Below, one piece after another: positions 28,657 to 38,207 of a DNA stretch of 64,000 nt. This DNA is from Phnomibacter ginsenosidimutans (GTDB taxonomy: Bacteria; Bacteroidota; Bacteroidia; Chitinophagales; Chitinophagaceae), in contig NZ_CP046566.1 of the NCBI RefSeq assembly GCF_009740285.1, positions 1,294,501 through 1,358,500 on the forward strand, in the 5' to 3' direction. The notes beneath the pieces are model-generated. The model worked only from the letters and a program-made list of their open reading frames with translations, searched no databases and was not told where the DNA came from. Position 1 is the stretch's first letter. Every line of letters begins with the position of its first letter. Position numbers and translations under genes: made by a program.

Positions 28657-29603
28657 CGGGAAATTTTTTGGCGTACAAAATACCAGCCCAGCCATAAGCC
28701 AAGGCTAACGGATAAAAATACCGGGATGTAAAATGCATAATGCGATTCTTGCCCGGGCAGCGGCACATTCATGCCATAAATGCTGGCTACCAATACGGGT
28801 ATTTGCAGGGCAATGGTGACATAGGTCAGTCGCTTCAACACTACGTTTTGATTGTTGCTGATGATGCTGGCGAAAGCATCCAGCGTACTGCTCAAAATGT
28901 TGGTGTAAATATTGGCCATTTCAAGGGCCTGACTGTTATCAACAATCAAGTCGTTGAGGTAGTCTCTTTCTTCTTCATTTAACCCCAAAAAGTTGGTGCG
29001 TTCCAGCTTCATCATCAGCAGTTCGTTGCTGCGCAAAGCCGTCACGAAATACACCAGACTTTTTTGAATGCGTACCAGTTCCAACAGGTCATCGTTGCTG
29101 TTGCTGTCGTACAGTTTTTGCTCCAGCAGGTTGCGGCGATGGTTGATTTCTTTCAGGAAGTCCATGAAGTTTACCACCACTTTTTCAAATATTTTCAGCA
29201 CCATCAGCTTGCGGTTGTCGGGCTTGCGGTTTTGAAAACTGTTGAAGAATTTTTTGATAGCGCCGTTGTCAAAGCTGTTGACCGTTACAATTTGGTTGTG
29301 GGTAAGAATGATACAAATAGGAATGGTGATGTAAAACGCATCGCTGTCATTGAACGAGTTGTTTTCCGCAGGGGTTTTTATCACAATCAACCGCACATTA
29401 TCGTCTATTTCGTAGCGGCTTCTTTCGTCGATATCGAGGGAGTCACTCAAAAAATCGAGGGGTATTTCCAGGTTGTCAGACAACTGCTGAAATTCCTCCT
29501 GCTTGAGTGGCGGCAGCACATTTACCCATGCACCCGGCTCCGGGGCATGAATTTCTATGGTGCGTTGGTCCTGATTTTTGAAGTATTGTATCACGGGTGG
29601 CAA
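28653..29603 (-). CDS. corA: CorA-family magnesium/divalent-cation channel
   Basis: A 316-residue protein with the CorA plan: a large soluble N-terminal domain, a long helix (around SLVYFVTALRSNELLMMKLE), and two C-terminal membrane helices. The channel signature YGMN is seen in LVASIYGMNVPLPGQ between the two helices, followed by a second helix (YIPVFLSVSLGLWLGWYFV) and a basic tail. CorA forms pentamers that let magnesium, and in some members cobalt or zinc, into the cell. The Nudix gene starts inside its stop codon. Confidence 0.93.
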   Translation of the reverse strand: MPPVIQYFKNQDQRTIEIHAPEPGAWVNVLPPLKQEEFQQLSDNLEIPLDFLSDSLDIDERSRYEIDDNVRLIVIKTPAENNSFNDSDAFYITIPICIILTHNQIVTVNSFDNGAIKKFFNSFQNRKPDNRKLMVLKIFEKVVVNFMDFLKEINHRRNLLEQKLYDSNSNDDLLELVRIQKSLVYFVTALRSNELLMMKLERTNFLGLNEEERDYLNDLIVDNSQALEMANIYTNILSSTLDAFASIISNNQNVVLKRLTYVTIALQIPVLVASIYGMNVPLPGQESHYAFYIPVFLSVSLGLWLGWYFVRQKISR

Positions 29604-29652
29604 AGATGCGTCATTCTATCATTGGCATACATGAAGTTTCTGCGGTCATTTT

Positions 29653-31185
29653 TTGCCCGTCATGTCCGAACCATTAATGCCGCTCATTGTTGATGGCATC
29701 ATGCGACAGGCGGTGGTAGTAGTTTGGTTGAAAAGAGACTTGCGCTGGCAAGATCATGCGCCTTTGCAGATGGCTATTGATACAGGCTTGCCGGTGCTGC
29801 CGCTCTATGTATTTGAGCCTGCTTTGCTACAGGTGCCCGATAGTGATGTGCGGCATTGGTGGTTTGTTTGGCAATCGCTCCAAGCCATGCAGCAAGCACA
29901 ACCAGCTGTGCCCATCTTGAAGCTGCATGCGGCTGTGCCTGATGCCTTTCATTGGCTGCTGCAGCACTACGATATCAAAGGTTTGTACAGCCATCAGGAA
30001 ACGGGTAACGACCTTACATTTCAGCGGGATAAATGGGTGGCCAAATTTTGCCAGTCCAACAACATCCTTTGGCAGGAAACGGCTGACCGTGGTGTACAGC
30101 GGGGTTTGCGCCGCCGCCAGCAATGGAATCAGCAATGGATGGCGTACATGGAAGCACCTATTTGCCAGCCAGCATTCGACCGGGCGGTTTGGGCAAGCCT
30201 TCCCGCCAATGGTCCTTTCGTTCATTCGTTTGATGAATTGTTTCCTGCTTTCTCAAGTTTGCAAATGCAGCGGCAACCCGGTGGCTCGGCGGCAGGTTGG
30301 CTATACTTGAATGGCTTTTTAAAAGAAAGAGGGTTGTTGTATCAAAAGCATATTTCCAAGCCCTTGCTTTCCCGCACTTCTTGCAGTCGGTTGTCGCCGT
30401 ACCTGGCCTATGGCAATTTATCCATCCGTCAGGTATGGCAGGCCACGCAACAACGTATAGCCGAAGAGCCATCTATGAAAAGGCCGTTGCGTTTCTTCAG
30501 CCAGCGGTTGTTGTGGCACAGCCATTTTGTGCAAAAGTTGGAAACCCGCCCGGGACTGGAGTTTGCCAATACTAACGATGGGTTCAACGCCGTTCGGCAA
30601 ACAGTAAATGACGAATTTGTAGCCGCCTGGCAGCATGGGCAAACGGGTATACCCATGGTAGATGCCTGCATGCGTTGTGTGGTAGCCACGGGCTATCTCA
30701 ACTTCAGGATGCGGGCCATGCTGGTGAGCTTTTTTACCCACCACGGCTGGCAGCCCTGGCAGGCGGGTGTGCATTGGCTGGCCCGGCAGTTTTTGGATTA
30801 CGAACCGGGTATTCACTTCCCGCAGTTTCAGATGCAGGCGGGTGTAACCGGCATCAATACCATCCGCATTTACAACCCCATCAAGCAGGGCCTCGATCAT
30901 GATGCTGAAGGACAGTTCATCAGGCAATGGGTACCTGAGTTGGCCAAGGTGCCGTCCCCTTTCATTCATCAGCCTTGGATGCTGAATGTGTTTGAGCAAC
31001 GGGAATTTGGTGTGGCTTTGGGCAGTTCTTATCCGGCTCCCATTTTAGAGGTAGATATGGCTGCACGACATGCCCGGGAGCAATTGTGGCAATTGAAAAA
31101 ATCCAGCACAGTTCGGCAGGCCAATCAGAACATACTCGGTACGCTTACCAGCCGGCGTACCGAAGAAGACGCTATGGGGGCTTAA
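29653..31185 (+). CDS. Cryptochrome/deoxyribodipyrimidine photolyase family protein
   Basis: A flavoprotein of about 495-510 residues. The N-terminal Rossmann part starts [19 protein letters not shown], the usual photolyase opening. The FAD-binding half has [57 protein letters not shown] and [23 protein letters not shown]. The last part, [19 protein letters not shown], differs from the classical SGTDAxPYFRIFNP and marks a separate bacterial subgroup. Members repair UV dimers using blue light or act as light sensors; which applies here is not decidable. The start may be ATG 29653 or ATG 29701. The stop overlaps the convergent GNAT gene by four bases. Confidence 0.9.
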   Translation: MPVMSEPLMPLIVDGIMRQAVVVVWLKRDLRWQDHAPLQMAIDTGLPVLPLYVFEPALLQVPDSDVRHWWFVWQSLQAMQQAQPAVPILKLHAAVPDAFHWLLQHYDIKGLYSHQETGNDLTFQRDKWVAKFCQSNNILWQETADRGVQRGLRRRQQWNQQWMAYMEAPICQPAFDRAVWASLPANGPFVHSFDELFPAFSSLQMQRQPGGSAAGWLYLNGFLKERGLLYQKHISKPLLSRTSCSRLSPYLAYGNLSIRQVWQATQQRIAEEPSMKRPLRFFSQRLLWHSHFVQKLETRPGLEFANTNDGFNAVRQTVNDEFVAAWQHGQTGIPMVDACMRCVVATGYLNFRMRAMLVSFFTHHGWQPWQAGVHWLARQFLDYEPGIHFPQFQMQAGVTGINTIRIYNPIKQGLDHDAEGQFIRQWVPELAKVPSPFIHQPWMLNVFEQREFGVALGSSYPAPILEVDMAARHAREQLWQLKKSSTVRQANQNILGTLTSRRTEEDAMGA

Positions 31186-31715
31186 TGCTTCGGCATGGGC
31201 AAGCCCATCAGCCAGTCGAGTTGTGGATCTTTACCTAAAACAAACGTATCGGTGCCAATGATGGCAAAGCCCATTTTCTTGTAAAAGGCAATGGCCGCTT
31301 CGTTTTGCTGCCACACACCCAGCCACAGGTAGTCGTGGCCATGCTCGGCGGCATGTGCTTTGGCTGCCGCCATCAGTATGCGGCCAATGCCTTTGCCCTT
31401 GGCTTCGGGGTGTACGTAAATGCGGGAAATCTGCAGGGGATTGTCGAAAGGCATGGGCATGGGCGGCTGGCTCCATTGCAATTTCAGCAGGCCAACAATG
31501 TGGTCGTTTACCAGCGCCAGCAGGTACAGCACATCATCCTGATGTATTTCAGCTGCCAGCACTTCTGGAGCATAGGCCTGGCTGCAATACAGCTCCATGT
31601 CCTCAGCTGTATTGTGGGCCGCATAAGTATCTCTGAAAGTCATTTCGGCAAAGCCGGCCACAGCTGCAGCATCTGCAGCAGTGGCCGGTCGCATCCAGCA
31701 TTGGGTAACATCCAT
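31182..31715 (-). CDS. GNAT-family N-acetyltransferase
   Basis: A 177-residue acetyl-CoA-dependent transferase. The start [20 protein letters not shown] at 31715 is 8 bases after the rocD stop; the longer frame would overlap rocD. The acetyl-CoA loop is seen in [20 protein letters not shown] (R-x-x-G-x-G-type), and the C-terminal [21 protein letters not shown] is the conserved strand-helix. The acceptor is unknown. It is probably co-transcribed with ornithine aminotransferase, so an amine or amino-acid substrate is possible but unproven. Confidence 0.88.
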   Translation of the reverse strand: MDVTQCWMRPATAADAAAVAGFAEMTFRDTYAAHNTAEDMELYCSQAYAPEVLAAEIHQDDVLYLLALVNDHIVGLLKLQWSQPPMPMPFDNPLQISRIYVHPEAKGKGIGRILMAAAKAHAAEHGHDYLWLGVWQQNEAAIAFYKKMGFAIIGTDTFVLGKDPQLDWLMGLPMPKH

Positions 31716-31723
31716 GAGTTGAA

Positions 31724-32968
31724 TTATTCTGCTAATGATGACAAAGACTGATGAATAATCTGCACACATTCCCTGATTTGCGCTTCGGTGATGCACAGGG
31801 GAGGAGCAAAGCGAATTTTGTCGCCGTGAGTAGGTTTAGCCAGTAATCCGTTGTCTTTCAGCGTCAGGCAAAAATCCCAGGCGGCTTCGGGGTTGCTGTG
31901 TTTGATGACGATGGCATTGAGCAAGCCCTTGCCCCGCACTTCGGCTATGTAGGGCGATTGCAAGGCTTCCAGTTCGCTGCGCAATAAAGCACCGAGGCGT
32001 TCAGCGTTGTCTGCCATTTGTTCATCTTTCAGTACCTGCAGTGCCTCCATGGCTACAGCACAGGCCAGCGGATTGCCGCCGTAGGTGCTGCCATGCTCAC
32101 CGGGTTGTATGTTCATCATGATGATGTCGTCGCAGAGTACGGCACTCACAGGCATGGTGCCGCCGCTGAGAGCTTTACCCAAAATGAGAATGTCGGGGCG
32201 AACGTCCTCATGGTCGCAGGCCAGCATTTTGCCGGTACGGCAAAGACCAGTTTGTATTTCATCGGCTATAAACAACACATTGCATTGGTCGCACAAAGCC
32301 CGAACGCCTTTCAGGTAGCCATCGTGTGGTACCACCACGCCAGCTTCTCCTTGTATGGGTTCTACCATAAAAGCCGCCACGTTGGGGTCTTGCAGGGCAC
32401 GTTCCAAATCGGAGAGGTCGTTGTAATGCACCAAATCAAACCCAGGCATAAACGGCCCGAAATTGTGGTAACTGCTGGGGTCGGTGCTGCTGCTGATGGC
32501 GGCCAGTGTTCGGCCCCAAAAGTTGCCCTTGGCAAAAACAATCTTTGCCTCGTTTTCAGGGATGCCTTTTTTTACATACCCCCAGCGGCGGGCCAGTTTA
32601 ATAGCGGTTTCGCCACCCTCTACGCCGGTGTTCATGGGCAATACCTTGTCGTATCCGAAATAAGCGGTGATGAATTTTTCATATTCACCCAACAGGTTGC
32701 TGTGAAAAGCCCGGCTGGTGAGGGTGAGCTGTTGGGCTTGCTCAGTAAGCCGCTGAATGATGCGGGGGTGACAATGGCCTTGGTTCACAGCCGAGTAGCC
32801 ACTTAAAAAATCGAAATAGCGTTTGCCGTCCACGTCCCACACAAATACGCCGCTGCCTTTTTCCAGTACCACCGGCAGGGGGTGATAGTTGTGAGCTCCG
32901 TGCTCCAGTTCCAAATCAATAAAATATGCCGACCGAGCCGAAACGGCAGCTGTTGAAGTATGTGCCAT
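31724..32968 (-). CDS. rocD: Ornithine--oxo-acid aminotransferase
   Basis: A 414-residue class III PLP aminotransferase that converts ornithine and 2-oxoglutarate to glutamate semialdehyde and glutamate. Visible features are [20 protein letters not shown] and [13 protein letters not shown] near the N-terminus, [36 protein letters not shown] before the cofactor lysine in [17 protein letters not shown], and [15 protein letters not shown]. This pattern is that of ornithine aminotransferase rather than acetylornithine or GABA enzymes. Start ATG at 32968, [21 protein letters not shown] gene follows 8 bases later. Confidence 0.95.
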   Translation of the reverse strand: MAHTSTAAVSARSAYFIDLELEHGAHNYHPLPVVLEKGSGVFVWDVDGKRYFDFLSGYSAVNQGHCHPRIIQRLTEQAQQLTLTSRAFHSNLLGEYEKFITAYFGYDKVLPMNTGVEGGETAIKLARRWGYVKKGIPENEAKIVFAKGNFWGRTLAAISSSTDPSSYHNFGPFMPGFDLVHYNDLSDLERALQDPNVAAFMVEPIQGEAGVVVPHDGYLKGVRALCDQCNVLFIADEIQTGLCRTGKMLACDHEDVRPDILILGKALSGGTMPVSAVLCDDIIMMNIQPGEHGSTYGGNPLACAVAMEALQVLKDEQMADNAERLGALLRSELEALQSPYIAEVRGKGLLNAIVIKHSNPEAAWDFCLTLKDNGLLAKPTHGDKIRFAPPLCITEAQIRECVQIIHQSLSSLAE

Positions 32969-33318
32969 AATAATAAATGAATAAAACAATGCTGCTACCG
33001 GTGAAGCCGATAACAGGGATGAACAAAAAGATGAATGCGGAAAAAATCAGGCCCGGGCCATGGGGTGGTCCAAAAAGTCGAGGTTGGTACCTAAAAATGA
33101 TATGTTGGGATGAATGGCCATTTGTAAAATCGATGGCAAGTAAAGGCTTTTTTTGGCAAATGCCTAAAATGGATCGAAAAGAGTTGGTAGTTGGCTAAGA
33201 AAAGAGTCTATTTGCCCTCCAATTAAAAAAATAAGCGAAAGAGGGCTGTAAATCTTCAAATTTCATTTTGTTGTTTGCTGTAGATGCTGCACCTTTGCCG
33301 TCCGAAAAAAACAAGATC
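32969..33318. other. Divergent intergenic region between rocD and rpmB
   Basis: About 350 bases holding the start region of rocD on one side and the rpmB promoter on the other. A 73-codon plus-strand frame at 32977-33198 has no recognisable features and I do not call it a gene. Confidence 0.5.
33267..33297 (+). promoter_or_regulatory. Bacteroidota-type promoter of the rpmB operon
   Basis: TTTG at 33267-33270, 19 bases, then CACCTTTG at 33290-33297, which matches TAnnTTTG except for the first base. The ATG of rpmB is 22 bases further on. Confidence 0.6.
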
Positions 33319-33555
33319 ATGGCAAGAGTATGTCAGGTAACAGGTAAAAAACCAATGACTGGTCATCATGTTAGTCACTCTAACATTAAGACCAAACGCA
33401 GATTCAATCCGAATTTGCAGACTAAGCGTTTCTTCCTGGCCGAAGAAGACAAATGGATTACCCTGAAGGTATCAGCTGATGCAATTCGTACCATCAATAA
33501 GAAAGGTCTTTTTGCAGTGGTAAAAGAGCTTCGTGAAAGTGGCGTAGCTATCTAA
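33319..33555 (+). CDS. rpmB: 50S ribosomal protein L28
   Basis: A 78-residue protein, [20 protein letters not shown], continuing with the L28 features [17 protein letters not shown] and a C-terminal [17 protein letters not shown]28 is part of the large ribosomal subunit. It opens a run of rpmB, rpmG, a DUF4295 gene and ftsY that is conserved in Bacteroidota. Start is the ATG at 33319; the longer open frame is not needed. L28 in some bacteria has a zinc CxxC pair; only one cysteine is present here. Confidence 0.97.
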   Translation: MARVCQVTGKKPMTGHHVSHSNIKTKRRFNPNLQTKRFFLAEEDKWITLKVSADAIRTINKKGLFAVVKELRESGVAI

Positions 33556-33592
33556 TCTCAACCTTTTATAACACTCGAAATATCTATATATC

Positions 33593-33781
33593 ATGGCAAA
33601 GAAGAGCAAAGGCAACCGGGTACAGGTGATTCTGGAGTGCACTGAGCACAAGCACAGCGGTGTAGCCGGTACCAGCCGTTACATTTCTGTAAAGAACAAA
33701 AAGAATACTCCTGAGCGTTTGGAACTGAAGAAGTACAATCCCATTCTGAAGAAGGTGACTGTACACAAAGAAATCAAGTAA
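33593..33781 (+). CDS. rpmG: 50S ribosomal protein L33
   Basis: A 62-residue protein, [20 protein letters not shown], with the family ending [18 protein letters not shown]. It has one cysteine rather than the four of the zinc-binding paralogue, so it is the C-minus type that does not need zinc. It follows rpmB after 37 bases. Confidence 0.97.
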   Translation: MAKKSKGNRVQVILECTEHKHSGVAGTSRYISVKNKKNTPERLELKKYNPILKKVTVHKEIK

Positions 33782-33834
33782 TCCATACCGTTACCTGTCG
33801 AACTGTCAACCGTTAACCTGTCAACTCATTTCAT

Positions 33835-34008
33835 ATGGCAAAAGTAGCTTCAAAAAACTCGAAAGTAAAAGATGCTAAGGCAGCAGCCGAAGCCAAAAAC
33901 TGGACCAAAGTAATTAAGGCTGTACGCAGCCCTAAGACTGGTGCCTATACTTTCAAAGAAGTGATCGTTCACAAAGACAAAGTGAAAGATTTCCTCGCTG
34001 AAAAGTAA
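33835..34008 (+). CDS. DUF4295 small basic protein
   Basis: A 57-residue protein: MAKVASKNSKVKDAKAAAEA, then KNWTKVIKAVRSPKTGAYTF and KEVIVHKDKVKDFLAEK. It is highly basic, with many lysines, as expected of a ribosome-associated protein. DUF4295 occurs in Bacteroidota between rpmG and ftsY, and the placement here is identical. A role on the ribosome is inferred from charge and neighbours; it is not established by the sequence. The tandem words before its start (CCGTTACCTGTCGAACTGTC, CCGTTAACCTGTCAAC) resemble repeat-like spacers seen elsewhere in the window. Confidence 0.93.
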   Translation: MAKVASKNSKVKDAKAAAEAKNWTKVIKAVRSPKTGAYTFKEVIVHKDKVKDFLAEK

Positions 34009-34139
34009 TTTTCGCAGGATGAAAATAACAGAGCTGTCATTCCGATTGGTTTGATGGCTTTTTTTATTTTCTACAACAGTGGCAACATTGCCCCGTTCTC
34101 CGGAACCTTCATTTTTCTACTTCAGGAATTCAATGCATT

Positions 34140-35099
34140 ATGGGCTTTTTCGATAAACTTTTTGGCAAAAAAGAAAAGCAAACCCTCGACCAGGGGTTGG
34201 AAAAAACCAAGGAAAGTTTCTTTTCAAAAATCACCAAGGCCGTAGCCGGTAAAAGCAGCATCGATGATGATGTGCTCGACAACCTGGAAGAAGCTCTTGT
34301 TGGTGCTGATGTTGGTATTGAAACCACAGTGGCCCTCATCGATCGCATTAGCGACCGGGTGAAAAAAGACAAATACCTCGGCACTGCCGATCTCAACCGC
34401 ATTATGCAGGAAGAGATGGCCGGCATTTTGGTGGATGCGCCGTCTTCGTTGGCTTCGGGCTTCGACCTGCAAGGCATGCCCAAGCCTTATGTAATGCTGG
34501 TGGTAGGTGTAAACGGCGTTGGTAAAACGACCACTATTGGCAAGCTGGCACATCAGTTTAAAGCTGCAGGCAAATCGGTTGTGCTGGGCGCCGCCGATAC
34601 ATTTAGAGCCGCGGCAGTAGGCCAGCTCACTATTTGGAGCGAAAGGGTAGGTGTACCTATTGTAAAGCAAGCGATGGGCAGCGATCCTGCTTCGGTGGCT
34701 TTTGATACCGTACAAAGCGGCATGGCCCGTGGTGCTGATGTTATTATCATCGACACAGCTGGCCGCCTGCACAACAAGTTGCACCTGATGGAAGAACTCA
34801 GTAAGATTCGTCGGGTAATTAAAAAGCAACTGCCCGAAGCACCACATGAAGTATTGTTGGTGCTCGATGGCAGTACCGGACAAAACGCATTGGAGCAGGC
34901 CAAACATTTTACCGCTGCCACAGAGGTTACCAGCATGGCTGTAACCAAGCTTGATGGAACGGCAAAAGGTGGCGTAGTCTTGGCCATCAGCCATCAAATG
35001 AATATCCCGGTTCGCTATATTGGCGTTGGCGAGAAAATTGAAGACCTGCTGGTGTTTGACAAAAAAGAATTTGTACATACCTTATTTTCAGTTCAATAA
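34140..35099 (+). CDS. ftsY: Signal recognition particle receptor FtsY
   Basis: A 319-residue SRP-type GTPase that docks the SRP-ribosome complex at the membrane. The N domain follows MGFFDKLFGKKEKQ. The G domain has VGVNGVGKTTTIGKLA (P loop), LGAADTFRAAAVGQL, IIDTAGRLHNKLHLMEEL and VTKLDGTAKGGVVL. The long acidic A domain of E. coli FtsY is missing, as usual in Bacteroidota. It closes the rpmB-rpmG-DUF4295 cluster and a strong terminator follows. Confidence 0.97.
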   Translation: MGFFDKLFGKKEKQTLDQGLEKTKESFFSKITKAVAGKSSIDDDVLDNLEEALVGADVGIETTVALIDRISDRVKKDKYLGTADLNRIMQEEMAGILVDAPSSLASGFDLQGMPKPYVMLVVGVNGVGKTTTIGKLAHQFKAAGKSVVLGAADTFRAAAVGQLTIWSERVGVPIVKQAMGSDPASVAFDTVQSGMARGADVIIIDTAGRLHNKLHLMEELSKIRRVIKKQLPEAPHEVLLVLDGSTGQNALEQAKHFTAATEVTSMAVTKLDGTAKGGVVLAISHQMNIPVRYIGVGEKIEDLLVFDKKEFVHTLFSVQ

Positions 35100-35128
35100 C
35101 GGCACAGAATTTTTAATGTGCCAACACC

Positions 35129-35168
35129 GTAGGGATGCCTAAATTGCAAAGGCATCCCTACTTTTTTT
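35129..35168 (+). terminator. Intrinsic terminator after ftsY
   Basis: GTAGGGATGCCT (35129-35140) and AGGCATCCCTAC (35150-35161) form a perfect 12-base stem followed by TTTTTTT. The next gene begins at once after it, so that gene needs its own promoter or read-through. Confidence 0.92.
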
Positions 35169-35169
35169 C

Positions 35170-36204
35170 ATGAAAAGAATTTTCCTTGGATTGGCAGCAT
35201 TGCTGGCACTGGCGGCAGCTTATTTTTTTATGCCTAGTATTTTGCCCGACGGGCAACAGGTTAAACCTGTTCAGTCACTGGAAGTTGATCCTGACGACCG
35301 GCCTCATGGAATGTTGTGGGTAGAAGGGGGCGCATTTAGCATGGGCAGCAACGATGATTTGGCCAATGCAGATGAACAACCGGCTCATTTGGTAAAAGTC
35401 GACGGCTATTGGATAGACGAGCATGAAGTAACCGTAGCGGCATTCGATAGCTTCGTTAGGGCTACCGGCTACAAAACCGAAGCTGAAATACCGCATAGTG
35501 CCGGCCAATGGCAGGCATGCTGGCCTGCTGCAACGCCATTTGATGCCAAAGCAGCCAATACCGCAGGCTCATTTATTGCCACTGCATCTGGCGATACAAA
35601 ACACTGGCAATGGACGCAAGGTGCATCGTGGCGCCACCCATTGGGGCCGGCATCTACTGCTCAGCCTACTCATCCGGTACAGCACATTAGCTGGAATGAT
35701 GCCATAGCCTACTGTGCCTGGCAAGGTAGCCGCCTTCCCTCCGAGGCAGAATGGGAATATGCTGCCATTGCGGGAAGAGATTCGATGCGATCGGCATGGG
35801 GAAAGAATACGCCCGAAAAGCCGGCGGCTGCGGTAGCATTATCAGCTGTGCAGCCTGTCAAATCTTTCGCTGCCAATCCCTGGCGGCTGTACGATTTGGA
35901 TGGAAATGTAGCCGAGTGGTGTGGCGATTGGTACGATGCCCGTTATTACAAAGGCATGGGCAATGCAGTGGCAGTACAAAATCCGTTGGGCCCTTCGGCT
36001 GATAGCAGCAAACAGCTGACTAAGAGAGTGCTGAAAGGGGGCGATTATTTGGCTGCAGGACCCGATTTCTCATCCTGCAGGCCTTCTGCCCGCAGAGCCA
36101 TGCATCCTTCTTTTTCGGGCAGTGCCACGGGTTTTCGCACAATCATGACTGCCCCAATGTGGGAGGCCAAAAAAGTGCTGAGCAAATTGAAAAAGCAGGA
36201 TTGA
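35170..36204 (+). CDS. SUMF1/formylglycine-generating-enzyme-fold protein, membrane-anchored
   Basis: A 344-residue protein with an N-terminal signal or anchor helix (FLGLAALLALAAAYFFM), then one FGE-sulfatase fold domain: MLWVEGGAFSMGSNDDLANA, HPVQHISWNDAIAYCAWQ, RLPSEAEWEYAAIAGR, LYDLDGNVAEWCGDWYD, and VLKGGDYLAAGPDFSSC leading to SATGFRTIM. In true FGE the GG-SxLCxxxYC segment holds two catalytic cysteines. Here neither aligned position is a cysteine; the only one is three residues past the second site. I therefore do not expect formylglycine activity; many Bacteroidota members have binding or structural roles. It differs from GldJ/GldK in lacking their lipobox. It follows the ftsY terminator. 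Confidence 0.88.
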   Translation: MKRIFLGLAALLALAAAYFFMPSILPDGQQVKPVQSLEVDPDDRPHGMLWVEGGAFSMGSNDDLANADEQPAHLVKVDGYWIDEHEVTVAAFDSFVRATGYKTEAEIPHSAGQWQACWPAATPFDAKAANTAGSFIATASGDTKHWQWTQGASWRHPLGPASTAQPTHPVQHISWNDAIAYCAWQGSRLPSEAEWEYAAIAGRDSMRSAWGKNTPEKPAAAVALSAVQPVKSFAANPWRLYDLDGNVAEWCGDWYDARYYKGMGNAVAVQNPLGPSADSSKQLTKRVLKGGDYLAAGPDFSSCRPSARRAMHPSFSGSATGFRTIMTAPMWEAKKVLSKLKKQD

Positions 36205-36205
36205 T

Positions 36206-37231
36206 TTAAGGCTTGTAAAAGGCTGATGTTTGGCGATGTTTCTTCACAAAGTGCTGCCATACAATACTGCCTCTGTAGCGGCCCGGTCCACGAAAAGATT
36301 GTCGGTGGCCAGGCCATTTTTGGCTGCCTGGCATTACGAGCCAACTTAAAAATGCGCCCCACGCTTTTATAACAGATAATGCATTGCTGCTATTGTTGCT
36401 AAGCAGCATTTGCAGCGCAGCTGCCATGTCTAAGCCAAGGCGTATGGGTAGTAGTAAAACCAACCAACTGATGGGCATATTTCTGGTAAGCATAATCAGA
36501 TTATTGCGAAAGTTGAACCAGGTTTTGCGAGGGCTTTCTTTGGCCAAACTACCGCCACCCAGGTGGTACACAACTGCATTTCCGTTATACCCAACTGTCC
36601 ATCCATTGTTGAGTGCTCTCCAGCACAAGTCTATCTCTTCATTGTGCATAAAAAAGAAAGGGTAGAAGCCGCCCAAACCATCAAACACTTTTTTACGTAC
36701 AAGCATTGCCGCACCCGATGCCCAAAACAACAATTGCTCATCGTTATATTGTCCATCATCTTTTTCAACAGACTCAAACAAACGACCGCGGCAAAAAGGA
36801 TAACCCAGCATATCCATTAACCCGCCACCGGCACCAGCGTATTCAAAATATTGTGGGTTTTTGTCTGCACAAATACGTGGTTGTATAAAAGCCATATCGG
36901 GTTGGCGTTCCATACTGTCTGTGAGGGGGTGCAAAAAGCCGGGTGTTACAGCCACATCTGTATTGAGCAGTAAAATATAGGGTGCATCAATGTGCTGTAA
37001 GCCCATGTTGTAGCCCTGTGCAAAGCCGCCATTCATTGGGTTTACAACCAATTTTACCTGTGGAAAATGCTGTTGCAAAAAGGCTACTGAGTCATCGGTA
37101 GAGGCATTGTCTATTACCCAAATGCTATGGTTGGGATAAGTAACGTTGAGTACACTTGGCAAGTAAGTTTCCAGATGCTTTCGCCCGTTGTAATTGAGCA
37201 GTGCAATGGCTACATGTGGATGGCTTTGCAT
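36206..37231 (-). CDS. Family 2 glycosyltransferase
   Basis: A 341-residue WbbL-like GT2. It has VAIALLNYNGRKHLETYLPS, the nucleotide part SIWVIDNASTDDSVAFLQQ, VVNPMNGGFAQGYNMGLQHI, the metal site YILLLNTDVAV, and the acceptor region GGFYPFFFMHNEEIDLCWRA. A membrane helix lies near the C-terminus (WLVLLLPIRLGLDMAAALQ). It is downstream of riboflavin synthase (18-base gap) but the link is probably only positional. The last bases abut the convergent SUMF1 gene. Confidence 0.92.
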   Translation of the reverse strand: MQSHPHVAIALLNYNGRKHLETYLPSVLNVTYPNHSIWVIDNASTDDSVAFLQQHFPQVKLVVNPMNGGFAQGYNMGLQHIDAPYILLLNTDVAVTPGFLHPLTDSMERQPDMAFIQPRICADKNPQYFEYAGAGGGLMDMLGYPFCRGRLFESVEKDDGQYNDEQLLFWASGAAMLVRKKVFDGLGGFYPFFFMHNEEIDLCWRALNNGWTVGYNGNAVVYHLGGGSLAKESPRKTWFNFRNNLIMLTRNMPISWLVLLLPIRLGLDMAAALQMLLSNNSSNALSVIKAWGAFLSWLVMPGSQKWPGHRQSFRGPGRYRGSIVWQHFVKKHRQTSAFYKP

Positions 37232-37249
37232 GAGTAACAGCTTCTTAGT

Positions 37250-37840
37250 TTATACGCCAAGTTCTTTCCAGCGGGCAAGATATTTTCCTACCATATCAAA
37301 TTCAATATTCACTGTGTGGCCAGCTTGCAGGTGCTGCATATTGGTATGCGCAAAAGTGTAGGGGATGATGGCTACAGAAAAAAGATTGTCGACCAAATTA
37401 AACACCGTAAGACTGATGCCATTCAGGCAAATACTTCCTTTTTCAATAATGAGGTGGGCAAATTGTTGAGGATAACTGAAGGTAAACAGCCAGCTGCCAT
37501 CCTGATTGCTTACTGATTCGCAGGTGGCAGTGGCATCCACATGGCCTTGCACCAAATGGCCATCGAGGCGGCCGTTCATTGGTACGCAGCGTTCGAGGTT
37601 GACCGTGGTGCCTGCCTGCCAATGACCAAGGTTTGTTTTGCTGAGGGTTTCTGCAATAGCGGTAACGGTATGGGTGCCATTGGCCACATTTTCAACTGTG
37701 AGACATACACCGTTGTGGCTCACACTTTGGTCGGTTTTGAGGGTATGGCTCAAAGAACTTTCGATGGTAAAAGTACTGTTGGTGCCCGTTTGGCTTACTG
37801 CCACAACGGTTCCGGTGGTTTCTACAATGCCTGTAAACAT
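37250..37840 (-). CDS. ribE: Riboflavin synthase, alpha chain
   Basis: A 196-residue enzyme that converts two 6,7-dimethyl-8-ribityllumazine molecules to riboflavin. It has the duplicated lumazine-binding architecture: MFTGIVETTGTVVAVSQTG opens the first barrel with SVSHNGVCLTVENV, and RLDGHLVQGHVDATATCESV opens the second with SICLNGISLTVFNL. The start MFTGIVE at 37840 is the canonical one. Nothing else of the pathway lies in the window. Confidence 0.96.
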   Translation of the reverse strand: MFTGIVETTGTVVAVSQTGTNSTFTIESSLSHTLKTDQSVSHNGVCLTVENVANGTHTVTAIAETLSKTNLGHWQAGTTVNLERCVPMNGRLDGHLVQGHVDATATCESVSNQDGSWLFTFSYPQQFAHLIIEKGSICLNGISLTVFNLVDNLFSVAIIPYTFAHTNMQHLQAGHTVNIEFDMVGKYLARWKELGV

Positions 37841-37879
37841 AGTTTCGTCAAACTGTTTCAACAAAATTGCAGGAAAAGG

Positions 37880-37909
37880 TTGGCTGGTAATGAAATAATC
37901 CTATTTTTG
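37880..37909 (+). promoter_or_regulatory. Bacteroidota-type promoter of rpsU
   Basis: TTGG at 37880-37883, 18 bases, then TATTTTTG at 37902-37909, an exact TAnnTTTG box. The rpsU start codon is 33 bases downstream. Confidence 0.6.
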
Positions 37910-37942
37910 CGCCCTTAAAATTACCAAAGGGGGTATCATTCC

Positions 37943-38140
37943 ATGTTAATCATTGATTCGAAAGACTGCGAAAACATCGACAAGGCACTCAAGAAGTATA
38001 AGAAGAAATTTGAACGTGCCAAAACGCTGACTCAATTGCGTGAACGTCAAAGCTTTACTAAGCCTTCTATTAAGCGTCGTGCTCAGGTACTGAAGGCAGT
38101 TTACAAGCAGCAGATTGCCAGCGGCAAAATCGAAGCATAA
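37943..38140 (+). CDS. rpsU: 30S ribosomal protein S21
   Basis: A 65-residue basic protein: MLIIDSKDCENIDKALKKYK, then KKFERAKTLTQLRERQSFTK and a basic tail. S21 joins the small subunit near the anti-Shine-Dalgarno end of 16S rRNA. It begins the conserved run rpsU - xer - hpf. A GGGGG tract before the ATG may act as the ribosome binding site. Confidence 0.97.
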   Translation: MLIIDSKDCENIDKALKKYKKKFERAKTLTQLRERQSFTKPSIKRRAQVLKAVYKQQIASGKIEA

Positions 38141-38207
38141 TTTACTCGGATAAACCGATTAATATTCTATAGCCATAAGGGGTATACCTTTATGGCTATT
38201 CTTGTGT

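Noticed and set aside
32977-33198. 73-codon plus-strand frame upstream of rpmB
   Set aside because: No homology-like features, no good ribosome binding site, and it overlaps the promoter region of rocD.
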